A DNA stretch of 64,000 bases from Pseudomonas sp. v388 (GCF_003935425.1 NZ_RHQN01000003.1:372001-436000); one strand, 5' to 3'; shown: positions 42,625 through 51,156, counted from the stretch's first letter. The notes: generated by a model from the sequence alone, not told the origin. Made by a program: numbers and translations.

Positions 42625-43102
42625 TTTCGAGTTCCTTGATAGCAGTGAAAACCTTATCTAGTTTTTCAACCTTGCCATCAAAGCTAATGGAGACTGTTGA
42701 GCCGCTTTTTCTTTCGATAATAAGCTTTAAGGATACCCCGTCATCCTTCTGAGCTTTGAGCTTATCATATATGTAAGATGACATAAGATTGGTTAGTATT
42801 GGCAGAACAATGCTAGAAATAAAGAACGTTCCAAGCCAAAAGTCTGCCCCGTGCAGGCTTAGCTCTTTATAGTTCTCATCTGTAGAGTAGATCTCAGTAT
42901 CGACATTGTTATCATTGAGGTAATCAAGTGTATCTAGACTTCCCGCGTAAAATTCATCTACTGTTCCGTGGGACGGCAAAATTATTAAACTTTTTTCTTT
43001 GATAATTTCTGCCAATGATTGGGGTGCATTGCGCACTAATTCTTCCCGCGTCAGCGACTCTTCCTTTACCTCAAAACGATCTCTTTTTTCCAATATAGAC
43101 AT
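42614..43102 (-). CDS. Hypothetical single-helix membrane protein
   Basis: 162 aa from MSILEKRDRFEVKEESLTRE (43102, AAGGAG upstream). A charged N-terminal half (~1-85, containing ILPSHGTVDEFYAG and DTEIYSTDENYKEL) is followed by one transmembrane helix (~87-110, WLGTFFISSIVLPILTNLMS) and a cytoplasmic or periplasmic tail with a small beta-rich segment (GVSLKLIIERKSGSTVSISF). No family recognised. Coupled by an 11-nt overlap to the SEC-C gene. An N-terminal sensor with a membrane segment next to a zinc protein recalls two-component defence or toxin cassettes, but nothing proves it. Confidence 0.55.
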   Translation of the reverse strand: MSILEKRDRFEVKEESLTREELVRNAPQSLAEIIKEKSLIILPSHGTVDEFYAGSLDTLDYLNDNNVDTEIYSTDENYKELSLHGADFWLGTFFISSIVLPILTNLMSSYIYDKLKAQKDDGVSLKLIIERKSGSTVSISFDGKVEKLDKVFTAIKELENEI

Positions 43103-43152
43103 TTTACAGAGCACTCCTTTCCATGATTTCGCAGGTCTTAGGTAATATTATG

Positions 43153-43320
43153 CTATCTAAAACACTTTGGTAATGGCCATTGCGCATTAGCTGTGATCGC
43201 AAGCCGCTCATCGGTAGTCAGTCTCCATATGACACTCAAAATTGCATACGCCTGCTCATCCGGAGTTATATCTAGTACACGCCGCGCAGCCGGCAGCTTG
43301 GTGATCTTTGCGCGGAAGCT
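43153..43320 (-). pseudogene. Possible 3' remnant of a lost gene
   Basis: A 55-codon open stretch on the minus strand reads FRAKITKLPAARRVLDITPD and continues EQAYAILSVIWRLTTDER before a TAG at 43153-43155. It has a protein-like composition but no start codon or ribosome-binding site; a TGA precedes it directly at 43321-43323. The flanking repeat begins at its 5' edge, so the repeat may have cut off the gene. Evidence is compositional only. Confidence 0.3.
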
Positions 43321-43324
43321 TCAG

Positions 43325-43386
43325 ATGAACGACCGTTTCTGGCCTGAAGACCTTGGCCGAACGTCCGCTTTTGGCCGATAGCAGAC
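43325..43386. repeat. Right island-flanking repeat
   Basis: Two related units, GACCGTTTCTGGCCTGAAGA and AACGTCCGCTTTTGGCCGAT (with AGCAGAC to 43386). In reverse orientation they match the copy at 38864-38925. AT-rich foreign genes lie between the copies; GC-rich sequence resumes to the right. Confidence 0.65.
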
Positions 43387-43767
43387 AATCCGCATGTAGC
43401 CACATGCTGCTGAAATTGCGGCGCAGTGTCTACACCAGCGCAGTGTCCTACAGCCCGCTTCGGCATTTGCGGGTCTCTTAGCTAACGTCGTTACCTTATG
43501 CGTATCGTCACTGCGACCTATCCTGCCCGCCGTTCGCTGCCAACTCAGCGACCGGGTTTGGCGACCCGAGTCCGAACTACCCCTAGCCATCGTGAAGTAG
43601 CAGATTTATTCTGCTCGACCATCGCGTTATGGCGGCTATGTGAGGGAGGCCTTTGGGCCTGCCGGGGGTTTTCTGTTTGGACCGGTTCGCCAACCCTTAC
43701 ATAGCTGCCACCCATTGTTTGGCGACAATCCGTGGCAGCACTCCAGTTATCCAACAGAGTGTTATCA
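43387..43767 (+). other. Long non-coding leader before the BRO-N gene
   Basis: 381 nt with no gene I can support. The part 43530-43750 (with GCGTTATGGCGGCTATGTGA, TTTGGACCGGTTCGCCAACC and TTTGGCGACAATCCGTGGCA) looks like an element I recall as recurring upstream of small accessory genes in other Pseudomonas genomes. GGTTCGCCAACC and TTGGCGACAA suggest secondary structure. It could be a regulatory leader RNA. An antisense 69-codon frame (43545-43754) exists but looks like chance coding. Confidence 0.4.
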
Positions 43768-44313
43768 ATGCGTTACCCAACTCAACCCGATCCCTGTCCA
43801 GACCACTTCGAAGCCACCCTCTTCACCCGCCACCACCGTGCCCTGCGCGCCATCTTCACCGAATCCCAAGCCTGGTTCTGCCTCGCCGACCTCGCCCGCC
43901 TGATGGGCCAAGCCTTGGGCGAACGCTCAGCCCTCAAGCTCGACGCCGATCAGCGTCGGGTCGTGTGGCTACAGGCCAACGGCGACTGGCAGAAGCAGTT
44001 GATGGTGAGTGAGTCGGGGGCGTTTGCGTTGTTGGTTCATCACTATGTGCCGGAGAACCGGGCGCTGCGGCAGTGGCTGACGCATGAGGTGTTGCCGGTG
44101 CTGCATGCGCCGCACAACGTGAAGCCGGATAACCCGAGGCTGTGCCAGTTGCAATGGCCGGGAACTTCGTTGAGTGTGATGCAGTGGCGGGATGAGGCGT
44201 GGGTTCGGTTGCGGGATATGCCGACGGTGGTGGCGGAAATCCCGGCGCCCGCGGAGCCGGGTTTGTGGCGCCGAGTGAAGGCGCGTATCGAGAGGAGTCG
44301 AATCGCGCACTGA
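43768..44313 (+). CDS. BRO-N domain (phage antirepressor-like) protein
   Basis: 181 aa from MRYPTQPDPCPDHFEATLFT (43768). The BRO-N domain spans most of it: HRALRAIFTESQAWFCLADLARLMG, then LDADQRRVVWLQANGDWQKQ, then SESGAFALLVHHYVPENRALRQWLTHEVLP. BRO-N domains occur in phage antirepressors and DNA-binding accessory proteins. No C-terminal antirepressor domain is attached. Codon use is GC-rich, unlike the RT island. Role here unknown. Confidence 0.8.
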   Translation: MRYPTQPDPCPDHFEATLFTRHHRALRAIFTESQAWFCLADLARLMGQALGERSALKLDADQRRVVWLQANGDWQKQLMVSESGAFALLVHHYVPENRALRQWLTHEVLPVLHAPHNVKPDNPRLCQLQWPGTSLSVMQWRDEAWVRLRDMPTVVAEIPAPAEPGLWRRVKARIERSRIAH

Positions 44314-44435
44314 GTTGAATGCTGGATGTGCGAGTGACCTCAGCGGTCTGATACAGTCAATGCGCCAGACCGGACATGGCCTACAACAGCCGTGTCCGGT
44401 TCTGCGTTTATCAGCGCCTACCCAAGGAGAAGGTT

Positions 44436-44864
44436 TTGAGCTTACGGATCGAGACAAAGGCTGCGCCCGACGACGCTGATTTTCAGGCGATCGTCGCTCC
44501 GTTGCGCGCTTACAACCACGCCCAGGCCGGTATGACACTGGCCGAGAAAGTCGCGTTTGTGGTGAACGATGAGTCAGGCGTTACTCATGGGGGCCTGCAC
44601 GCCAGGGTGTTTGGGCAGTGGCTGTTCATCGAGCTGTTGGTCGTGCCTGAAAGCGCCCGAGGCGAGGGGATGGGCACGAAGTTGATGCACATGGCGGAAG
44701 CGACCGCGCGGGAGAAAGGTTGCGTGGGCGTGTGGCTGGACACCTTCTCGTTCCAGGCGCCGGACTTTTATCAGCGGCTTGGTTACAGCGTGTTTGGCGA
44801 ATTGAAGGATTATCCGCCGGGGCATAGCCGGTATTTCATGCAGAAGCGCCTGGATATCCAGTAG
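44436..44864 (+). CDS. GNAT family N-acetyltransferase
   Basis: 142 aa from a TTG start (read as MSLRIETKAAPDD) with AAGGAGAAGG just upstream; an ATG 60 nt earlier lacks a ribosome-binding site. The acetyl-CoA loop motif is VVPESARGEGMGTKLMHMAE, and DFYQRLGYSVFGEL is the C-terminal GNAT signature. Substrate unknown. Confidence 0.88.
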   Translation: MSLRIETKAAPDDADFQAIVAPLRAYNHAQAGMTLAEKVAFVVNDESGVTHGGLHARVFGQWLFIELLVVPESARGEGMGTKLMHMAEATAREKGCVGVWLDTFSFQAPDFYQRLGYSVFGELKDYPPGHSRYFMQKRLDIQ

Positions 44865-44892
44865 TCATGGTAGAGGTGCGTCACTTCAGCAC

Positions 44893-45066
44893 TCAATCGT
44901 CTGCGCGACCGGAAGACTTGCCCTGAGTAAACTCGCCGCCAGCCGTTGATTCTCCCACTCGGCATCGGTGATGCAGTCTTGCGCAGTGCTCCCGGCTCAG
45001 GAGCATGATCACATCATTGCCGCCTGGCTCATTGGAGCAGTTGGGATGACAGAACCGCAGCAGCAT
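44893..45066 (-). CDS. Possible small Cys-rich protein (57 aa)
   Basis: MLLRFCHPNCSNEPGGNDVI begins a 57-codon frame with five Cys and several His (CHPNC, HCARLHHRC), a metal-binding composition. No ribosome-binding site is seen. It lies in the 340-nt space between the GNAT gene and the putative effector; the rest of that space shows nothing else. It could be a remnant or a chance frame. Confidence 0.25.
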   Translation of the reverse strand: MLLRFCHPNCSNEPGGNDVIMLLSREHCARLHHRCRVGESTAGGEFTQGKSSGRADD

Positions 45067-45204
45067 GACCAGCTGTAGGAAAGATGTCGGTCTGCCCCGA
45101 CGATTCTGAACTCTCAAATGTAAGGCTTTTCCGAATTTTTTCCGGCGTGAAACAACCGAGATGTTGGCTGATAAGGTGCCGCGATCGCACTTCGAACCCA
45201 AGCC

Positions 45205-46362
45205 ATGTCCCAGCGTTTCCAAGACTCCGACTCCGACCAAAAAAAGCTGAATCAAAATGTCCGGCCCATTTCCGAGTGCGAACGCAAGCGGGAACGGCTC
45301 TACGACGTCACGACAGATGTGGTCCACGTTCCCGTACTTACTTGCGAGGGCCTGTGGAGGATTTACCAGAGTCGGGCCGAAGATGTTGTCGCGCCGGGTG
45401 GTGAGCTGATTGCCAACCCCATCGAGCGTAACCGGGCGATCAATGCCGCTTACGCCAAATTGTGGCTTGATGACCCCCGCTTTCAGTGGGCCGGACTCGC
45501 AGCTTTCGCTTCCAAGACAGTGGGCTGCGGGCTTCTGCACGCACGTGACTCGATCGACAAGATCCAGAAGGAATACGAAGCGTCCCAGAAAATACGTCAA
45601 CCCTACACGCTGTCCGATTTAGTTGACCCCAATAAAGTTGCACAGCACGCACGGTATGAGCGTGAGCTTGAAGCTGCAGACGACGACAACCCTTTCTGGT
45701 CGATCAATGCTCGCCTGCCTGGTAGCTCCCGGTCACTGACGCAGGAAGGCTTGCTGTATGTCTACGAAAAGATGGCCTTGGGAAATACCACGTTGTTTCT
45801 GGATATCTATCCTCTGCATTTGTTTTATGCGCAGCGCGGGCTCAATGAGTTTGAAGAGTGCCTGAAAAAGCGAGAGTCCATTTACGGGCATCCGAAATTT
45901 CCGGTGCAGTGGCCGGTTGACCAGCAAGAATTGGGATTTGGCGTTGACTATGACGACATCCTCCTTGGGTTCGAAGCTCTGGATAGTGGGCACTTAGCTA
46001 AAAGCGTTAGGCATCTAGCTAATCACGAACAGCGCAACATTCTTCAACCCATAATGTACGACGACTGGAAACTGGACTGGCTTCTTTTCGCCAATCATTT
46101 TTACTACGTAACTCGCATATCGCCTTTACCCGACATTGCTCAACCCATTGAGCTGACGCTTGCAAGCCAGTGCAAGCGAATCGACGATGATCGTACTGTG
46201 ACGTTCGACAGCAGCCCATTGGCCGACCTTTCCGACATTGATCAGCGCATGGCTTTTGTACTCCGGGCGGCCAGACAATTTGATGAATTGCTACGCGGAA
46301 GCAGCCGCGGCCTGCTGGAGCAGTCGATCAGAGACATTGCCGCTGGACAGGGCGTGCGATGA
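45205..46362 (+). CDS. Putative secreted effector, DUF2515-like
   Basis: 385 aa without signal peptide or membrane segment. The region NAAYAKLWLDDPRFQWAGLA with FASKTVGCGL (~75-105), and GNTTLFLDIYPLHLFYAQRG (~192), resembles the DUF2515 (YppC) family as I recall it. A mostly helical, acidic protein. Its stop overlaps the first of three paralogous genes by 4 nt (ATGA), and all three encode proteins with an N-terminal membrane helix. One cytoplasmic-looking protein followed by multiplied membrane-anchored partners is the layout of an antibacterial effector with immunity proteins, for example of type VI secretion. No VgrG, PAAR or secretion gene is in the window. Toxic activity and secretion route are inference. 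Confidence 0.5.
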   Translation: MSQRFQDSDSDQKKLNQNVRPISECERKRERLYDVTTDVVHVPVLTCEGLWRIYQSRAEDVVAPGGELIANPIERNRAINAAYAKLWLDDPRFQWAGLAAFASKTVGCGLLHARDSIDKIQKEYEASQKIRQPYTLSDLVDPNKVAQHARYERELEAADDDNPFWSINARLPGSSRSLTQEGLLYVYEKMALGNTTLFLDIYPLHLFYAQRGLNEFEECLKKRESIYGHPKFPVQWPVDQQELGFGVDYDDILLGFEALDSGHLAKSVRHLANHEQRNILQPIMYDDWKLDWLLFANHFYYVTRISPLPDIAQPIELTLASQCKRIDDDRTVTFDSSPLADLSDIDQRMAFVLRAARQFDELLRGSSRGLLEQSIRDIAAGQGVR

Positions 46363-46973
46363 GGAACTTATTCGGCAGAGCGCGTGGCAAGTCCTGGCTG
46401 TGGATTGGGGCGCTTGTGCTGCTAACGATCATCGCGGCAGCAGGCACCTCTGGGCTGCTGGCCGACGATCCGGAAATTGCGCTGGATATCGACGAGCCGT
46501 GGGAGGACATGCGCAAGCGCTCGACGGCCAAAATCGCCTCGGCGCTGCCCGATACCAACTGGTTCCGAGTTCCCAAGTCCAATGCAAGGCTGCGATTCAT
46601 CGATCCGCAGTATGGATTCGTCACCCCGGTAGCAAAGTTTTTCACGATCGGATTTGACGACGTCCGCACTCTTAACGTGCGGATGTCGCCACAAACTGAG
46701 CCGTTGTTGCTGGACGATGCGCTGAAAGTGGTGCTCGACCTGCAATGCCAGTTCGTTACCAAAGGATGGACCAACCGCTTTCCCGAAGAGTACCCGCTCT
46801 TCGCGGATACTCCGCACTGGCGCGAGCAGTTTCGCGATGTGAACAAGGGCGGCACGAGCTATTGGCAAGCAGCAGACAGCTACCGCGCCACGCTTAGGAT
46901 GTACCGCTTTGAATGGAGCAAACGGCCTGAAGAAGAGCGTTATCTGATCACTCTGGAACTCTTCAAACCTTAG
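46359..46973 (+). CDS. Putative membrane-anchored immunity protein, copy 1
   Basis: 204 aa. N-terminal transmembrane anchor (~11-34, WLWIGALVLLTIIAAAGTSG), then a periplasmic-looking domain: LLADDPEIALDIDEPWEDM, RLRFIDPQYGFVTPVAKFFT, RMSPQTEPLLLDDALK and a C-terminal RYLITLELFKP. It shares the body with copies 2 and 3, but its N-terminal ~35 residues differ. The ATG overlaps the upstream gene's stop, so it is translationally coupled to the putative effector. Function as immunity protein is inferred from context. Confidence 0.55.
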   Translation: MRNLFGRARGKSWLWIGALVLLTIIAAAGTSGLLADDPEIALDIDEPWEDMRKRSTAKIASALPDTNWFRVPKSNARLRFIDPQYGFVTPVAKFFTIGFDDVRTLNVRMSPQTEPLLLDDALKVVLDLQCQFVTKGWTNRFPEEYPLFADTPHWREQFRDVNKGGTSYWQAADSYRATLRMYRFEWSKRPEEERYLITLELFKP

Positions 46974-47023
46974 GTTTTAACCTGTCCGGGCGAGTGGTTA
47001 TCAAGTTTAGGAACAGCGCAGAC

Positions 47024-47644
47024 ATGCCGATTAAAACCCCTGTTAAACGAGCGAATCCGAGCGCCTGGCTGAGGGTTATGCGCCTGGCTTTGCTATTGGC
47101 AATCGTAGCGGGAGGCGCCATAACCCTGCTGGCCGACGATCCGGAAATCGCGCTGGATATCGACGAGCCGTGGGAGGACATGCGCAAGCGCTCGACGGCC
47201 AAAATCGCCTCGGCGCTGCCCGATACCAACTGGTTTCGAGTTCCCAAATCCAATGCACGACTGCGATTCATCGATCCGCAATATGGTTTCATCACCCCGG
47301 TAGCAAAGTTTTTCACGATCGGATTTGACGACGACCGCACTCTTAACGTGCGGATGTCGCCACAAACCGAGCCATTGTTGCTGGACGATGCGCTGAAAGT
47401 CCTGCTCGACCTGCAATGCCAGTTCGTTACCAAAGGATGGACCAACCGCTTTCCCGAAGAGTACCCCCTCTTCGCAGACACTCCGCAATGGCGCGAGCGG
47501 TTTCGCGATCAGAACAAAGGCGGCAAGACCTACTGGCAGGCGGCAGACAGGTACCGCGCCACGCTGAGAATGTATCGCTTTAAATGGAGCAAACGGCCTG
47601 AAGAAGAGCGTTATCTGATCACTCTGGAACTCTTCAAACCTTAG
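47024..47644 (+). CDS. Putative membrane-anchored immunity protein, copy 2
   Basis: 206 aa from MPIKTPVKRANPSAWLRVMR, with AGGA about 11 nt upstream (a GTG at 46994 is also in frame). One transmembrane helix (~20-38) and the same body as copy 1, with small differences (FITPVAKF, DDDRTLNV, WRERFRDQNKGGKTYW). It differs from copy 3 at only a handful of residues. 50 nt separate it from copy 1. Confidence 0.55.
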   Translation: MPIKTPVKRANPSAWLRVMRLALLLAIVAGGAITLLADDPEIALDIDEPWEDMRKRSTAKIASALPDTNWFRVPKSNARLRFIDPQYGFITPVAKFFTIGFDDDRTLNVRMSPQTEPLLLDDALKVLLDLQCQFVTKGWTNRFPEEYPLFADTPQWRERFRDQNKGGKTYWQAADRYRATLRMYRFKWSKRPEEERYLITLELFKP

Positions 47645-47695
47645 GGTTTTAACCTGTCCGGGCGAGTGGTTATCAAGTTTAGGAACAGCGCAGAC

Positions 47696-48316
47696 ATGCC
47701 GATTAGAATCCCTGTTAAACGAGCCAATCCGAGCGCCTGGCTGAGGGTTATGCGCCTGGCTTTGCTGTTGGCAGTCGTAGCGGGAGGCGCCATAACCCTG
47801 CTGGCCGACGATCCGGAAATTGCGCTGGATATCGACGAGCCGTGGGAGGACATGCGCAAGCGTTCGACGGCCAAAATCGCCTCGGCGCTGCCCGACGCTC
47901 ACTGGTTTCGAGTTCCCAAGTCCAATGCAAGGCTGCGATTCATCGATCCGCAGTATGGATTCATCACCCCGGTAGCAAAGTTTTTCACGATCGGATTTGA
48001 CGACGACCGCACTCGTAACGTGCGGATGTCGCCACAAACCGAGCCGCTGCTGCTGGACGATGCGCTGAAAGTCCTGCTCGACCTGCAATGCCAGTTCGTT
48101 ACCAAAGGATGGACCAACCGCTTTCCCGAAGACTACCCGCTCTTCGCGGATACTCCGCAATGGCGTGAGCGGTTTCGCGATCAGAACAAAGGCGGCAAGA
48201 CCTACTGGCAGGCGGCAGACAGGTACCGCGCCACGCTGAGGATGTACCGCTTTAAATGGAGCAAACGACCTGAGCAAGAGCGTTATCTGATTACCCTAGA
48301 GCTTTTCAAACCTTAG
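47696..48316 (+). CDS. Putative membrane-anchored immunity protein, copy 3
   Basis: 206 aa from MPIRIPVKRANPSAWLRVMR. Nearly identical to copy 2 (for example LPDAHWF for LPDTNWF, DDDRTRNV for DDDRTLNV, PEQER for PEEER). Same anchor and body. It is the second unit of a 672-bp tandem duplication. The following 269 nt to the chemoreceptor gene (48317-48585) show no gene. Confidence 0.55.
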   Translation: MPIRIPVKRANPSAWLRVMRLALLLAVVAGGAITLLADDPEIALDIDEPWEDMRKRSTAKIASALPDAHWFRVPKSNARLRFIDPQYGFITPVAKFFTIGFDDDRTRNVRMSPQTEPLLLDDALKVLLDLQCQFVTKGWTNRFPEDYPLFADTPQWRERFRDQNKGGKTYWQAADRYRATLRMYRFKWSKRPEQERYLITLELFKP

Positions 48317-48585
48317 ACCGCCGACTTGACGATCTACCGGCATAAAATGCCCTTGCCACCAAACCCGTTGGAATCGCGGGCGCCCTCTTCTGGAAGGTAC
48401 GCGCCTAATCAAGCAAGCACTCTGCAGCGTTCATACCTGTGGGCCAGCGCCGTGCCCAGCTTAGTGCGGCATTGGGACGCATCGACAATTGATTTCGAAA
48501 TATTTCCGATATTCACGTTCTGAGACTTCAGCTGAAGCGTTTCAGGTCGATAGACCACTATCATCTATATGAATAGGTCAGGATC

Positions 48586-50217
48586 ATGAACCTTAGACGT
48601 CTGAATATCGCTCCCCGATCTCTCCTCTGCTTCGGCTTCTTTGCACTGTTGATCACCGCGCTGGGCCTGTACTCGCTGCTGCAGGCATCGAATCTGAAAG
48701 AAGCTCGGGAAACCCTTCAAACCGGAGTGATGCCGACGGTGCAGGCCATCGCTCAGATCGAATCGGATCTACTGACCATTCGCCTGGGTAACACCAACCT
48801 GCGCACGGCCAGCACGCCTCAAGCACTGGAGATTGCCAATACGCGGATCAGCAAAGGCCGCAGTGAGCTGGAGGCGCATGTCAGGAAACTCAAGCCGCTG
48901 CTGGTGACCGACGCGGGGAAAAAAGCCTACGCCGACATGGAAAGCGATATGACGGCGTATCTGGCTGTGCATACGCGTTATCTGGAAGCGGTGAAGCAGA
49001 ATCGCGACGACCTCATCAATACGATGACCAGCGCAACCGGCGAGCAGACTCAGGCCGCCGACCGACTGGGCAAGGACATCGCAGAGATGTCGCGGCTGGC
49101 GGAACTGCGGGTTCAGCAGTCGGACGCTGCCGCCGATGAAAGCTACTCTCTGTCCCGCAACGTGACCATTGCCGCGATCCTGGTGGCGCTGGTGGCCACC
49201 TTCGCCCTGGCGGCCCTGTTCACCCGCAGCCTGGTTGCGCCGATTGCCAAGGCGCTGGCGGTTGCCGAACAGATTGCAAGCAATGACCTGAGCAAGCCTG
49301 TCGAGGCCGACGGCCGTGATGAACCCGGCCGCCTGCTGGCCGCGCTGTCGGTGATGCAGCAGAACCTGCGTCGCACGCTGGGGGAATTGGGTGATTCGTC
49401 CAATCAGTTGGCCTCGACGTCCGAGGAAATGACCGCTGTGACGGAAGATTCCCTGCGCGGCGTACAGCGGCAGAACGACGAGATCAATCAGGCAGCCACG
49501 GCCATCAATCAGATGAGTGCGGCAGTTGAAGAAGTGGCACGCAATGCCGCCGCGGCTTCGACGGCCGCGCAGGACTCCAGCCAGTCTGCCGTCAGCGGCA
49601 GCCAGCGCGTAGGGGAAACCGTGGCGGTGATCACCGAATTGCATCAGGCGGTCGGTGCGACGGCGACCGAGATCGACGGCCTGGCGGCGCAAGTGCAGAA
49701 CATCAGCGGTGTGCTGGACGTGATTCGCGGTATCGCTGACCAGACCAACCTGCTGGCGCTCAACGCCGCTATCGAAGCGGCTCGGGCGGGTGAAGCCGGG
49801 CGTGGTTTTGCAGTGGTGGCGGATGAAGTGCGGGCCTTGGCGCATCGTACCCAGCAGTCTACTGCCGAAATCGAGAAAATGATCGCCTCGATTCAGGGCG
49901 GCGCCAGTAAAGCAGTGACTGCCATGGGCCACAGCAGCGAACGAGCGCGTGCGAGCCTGGACGTGGCCGAAGCGGCCGGCAAGGCACTTGCCGAGATTAC
50001 CGCCGCCATCGTGCAGATCAACGAACGCAACACCACCATCGCTACGGCGACCGAGCAACAGGCGCAGGTGGCGCGGGAAGTTGATCGCAATCTGACCAGC
50101 ATTCGCGACCTGTCGCTGCAGACGTCGGCGGGTGCCAATCAGACAGCAGCGGCCAGTGGCGAGCTGTCGCAGTTGGCGGTGGGGCTGAATCAGGTGGTGT
50201 TACGGTTTAAGGTGTAA
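48586..50217 (+). CDS. Methyl-accepting chemotaxis protein
   Basis: 543 aa. First transmembrane helix (~12-32), periplasmic four-helix-bundle sensor (~35-185), second helix (~188-210, [20 protein letters not shown]), HAMP (~211-265), and a cytoplasmic signalling domain with the hairpin tip [20 protein letters not shown]. Glu/Gln-rich methylation helices flank it. Ligand unknown; the sensor resembles 4HB_MCP. No typical FliA promoter was recognised upstream. Confidence 0.93.
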   Translation: MNLRRLNIAPRSLLCFGFFALLITALGLYSLLQASNLKEARETLQTGVMPTVQAIAQIESDLLTIRLGNTNLRTASTPQALEIANTRISKGRSELEAHVRKLKPLLVTDAGKKAYADMESDMTAYLAVHTRYLEAVKQNRDDLINTMTSATGEQTQAADRLGKDIAEMSRLAELRVQQSDAAADESYSLSRNVTIAAILVALVATFALAALFTRSLVAPIAKALAVAEQIASNDLSKPVEADGRDEPGRLLAALSVMQQNLRRTLGELGDSSNQLASTSEEMTAVTEDSLRGVQRQNDEINQAATAINQMSAAVEEVARNAAAASTAAQDSSQSAVSGSQRVGETVAVITELHQAVGATATEIDGLAAQVQNISGVLDVIRGIADQTNLLALNAAIEAARAGEAGRGFAVVADEVRALAHRTQQSTAEIEKMIASIQGGASKAVTAMGHSSERARASLDVAEAAGKALAEITAAIVQINERNTTIATATEQQAQVAREVDRNLTSIRDLSLQTSAGANQTAAASGELSQLAVGLNQVVLRFKV

Positions 50218-50225
50218 TCACAACG

Positions 50226-50331
50226 GTAGGAGCGGCTTTAGCCGCGAAGAGGCTGGTGCAGCCGCAGCACATGCTGTGTTTGTACTGGCGCCTTCGCGAG
50301 CAAGGCGGATCGCCGCCCGCTCGCTCCTACG
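50226..50331. repeat. REP pair
   Basis: GGTAGGAGCGGCTTTAGCCG (continuing CGAAG) at 50226-50249 and an inverted copy CTTCGCGAGCAAGGCGGATC (continuing to CTCCTAC) at 50292-50330. It lies between two convergent genes. Confidence 0.8.
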
Positions 50332-50358
50332 GGATTTGCGTCACACTTGCAGGAGCGT

Positions 50359-50877
50359 TTAGATCACACCACACGCCGCGCGATCACCGCCGCCGCCCAG
50401 GGGTTTGGGATGGTCGGAGTGGTTGTCGCCGCCGACGTGAACCATCAGCGCATGGCCTTTGATTTCCGACAGTTTCTTGATGCGTGGCGCCAGCACCGGG
50501 TAGTTGGCGGTGCCGTCGGCGTTCACGTAGATCGCCGGCAGGTCGCCCAGGTGGCCTTCGGCGTAAGGGCCCAGGTGTTTGCCGGATTTGCCTGGGTCGA
50601 AGTGGCCGCCCGCCGCAAGCGCCGCGCCTTTCACGCCATCCTTGGTGCCCGCTTCGCAGCTGCCGTTTTCATGGACGTGGAAACCGTGCACGCCGGCCGG
50701 CAGGTTGGTCAGTTTCGGGGTGAACACCAGGCCGTAGGCGGTTTCGTCGATGTTCACCGTACCGATGGGCTTGGGCGCACCGTCAGCGCTGACGAGGTTG
50801 ACCGGTACGTCCAGCGATGCGGCGTGGACACTGAAAGATAAGGCGCCCAGCAGGCCTAACAAGAGATGAGATTTCAT
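50359..50877 (-). CDS. sodC: Periplasmic Cu/Zn superoxide dismutase
   Basis: 172 aa with a signal peptide ([17 protein letters not shown]). Copper and zinc ligands are visible: [33 protein letters not shown] and [13 protein letters not shown]. The disulfide Cys (NGSC and RAACGVI) are present. It removes superoxide in the periplasm. Monocistronic; the 260 nt upstream to the next gene hold no other gene. Confidence 0.96.
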   Translation of the reverse strand: MKSHLLLGLLGALSFSVHAASLDVPVNLVSADGAPKPIGTVNIDETAYGLVFTPKLTNLPAGVHGFHVHENGSCEAGTKDGVKGAALAAGGHFDPGKSGKHLGPYAEGHLGDLPAIYVNADGTANYPVLAPRIKKLSEIKGHALMVHVGGDNHSDHPKPLGGGGDRAACGVI

Positions 50878-51156
50878 AAGGGATCGACATGTCCTTCGTC
50901 AGGTAAATGAGGTTGAACGTTGCTCAGGGTAGGAATGAATCCCGGTGGCGTCCACCTTCCCGATCAGCGCCCAACGATTTCATGCTGCCAAACGTGTGAC
51001 CACAGCCAGGCGGGTTTTGATGCATTCAATCTTGACACGATGTGTCGCCATACTGCCCCACCGGGCGGCAAACCCCAGGAGCCTCGACTAACCTGTAAGC
51101 AATCATTTAAGCGGTTGATTCTTCAATCACCTTGACTGATGGGGCTTAGAACAATA

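Larger units (their letters stand above)
46974..48316 (+). repeat. Tandem duplication, 672-bp period
   Basis: The unit starting TTTTAACCTGTCCGGGCGAG near 46975 and ending at the stop of copy 2 is repeated immediately, with identical intergenic sequence (GTGGTTATCAAGTTTAGGAA) and few differences in the coding part. Both units include the gene and its ribosome-binding site. The first paralogue (46359) shares only the part from CTGCTGGCCGACGATCCGGA on. Confidence 0.9.

Noticed and set aside
43545-43754. 69-codon minus-strand frame upstream of the BRO-N gene
   Set aside because: It lies in the structured leader-like element and appears to be an incidental translation of it; no ribosome-binding site or protein signature.
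44893-45600. 235-codon minus-strand frame overlapping the putative effector
   Set aside because: Most of it is antisense to the effector gene. Only the 57-codon 3' part (44893-45066) looks protein-like and is listed with low confidence.
47093-48277. 394-codon minus-strand frame across the tandem duplication
   Set aside because: Antisense of the duplicated immunity-like genes; it is long because the duplication repeats a stop-free antisense frame.
38466-48585. Duplicate of the tRNA-Leu 3' end as an attR site, and an integrase
   Set aside because: I found no second copy of the tRNA 3' sequence (CCCTCGGGGCACCA) to the right of the island and no integrase or transposase gene, so a standard tRNA-integrating element is not supported by this window.
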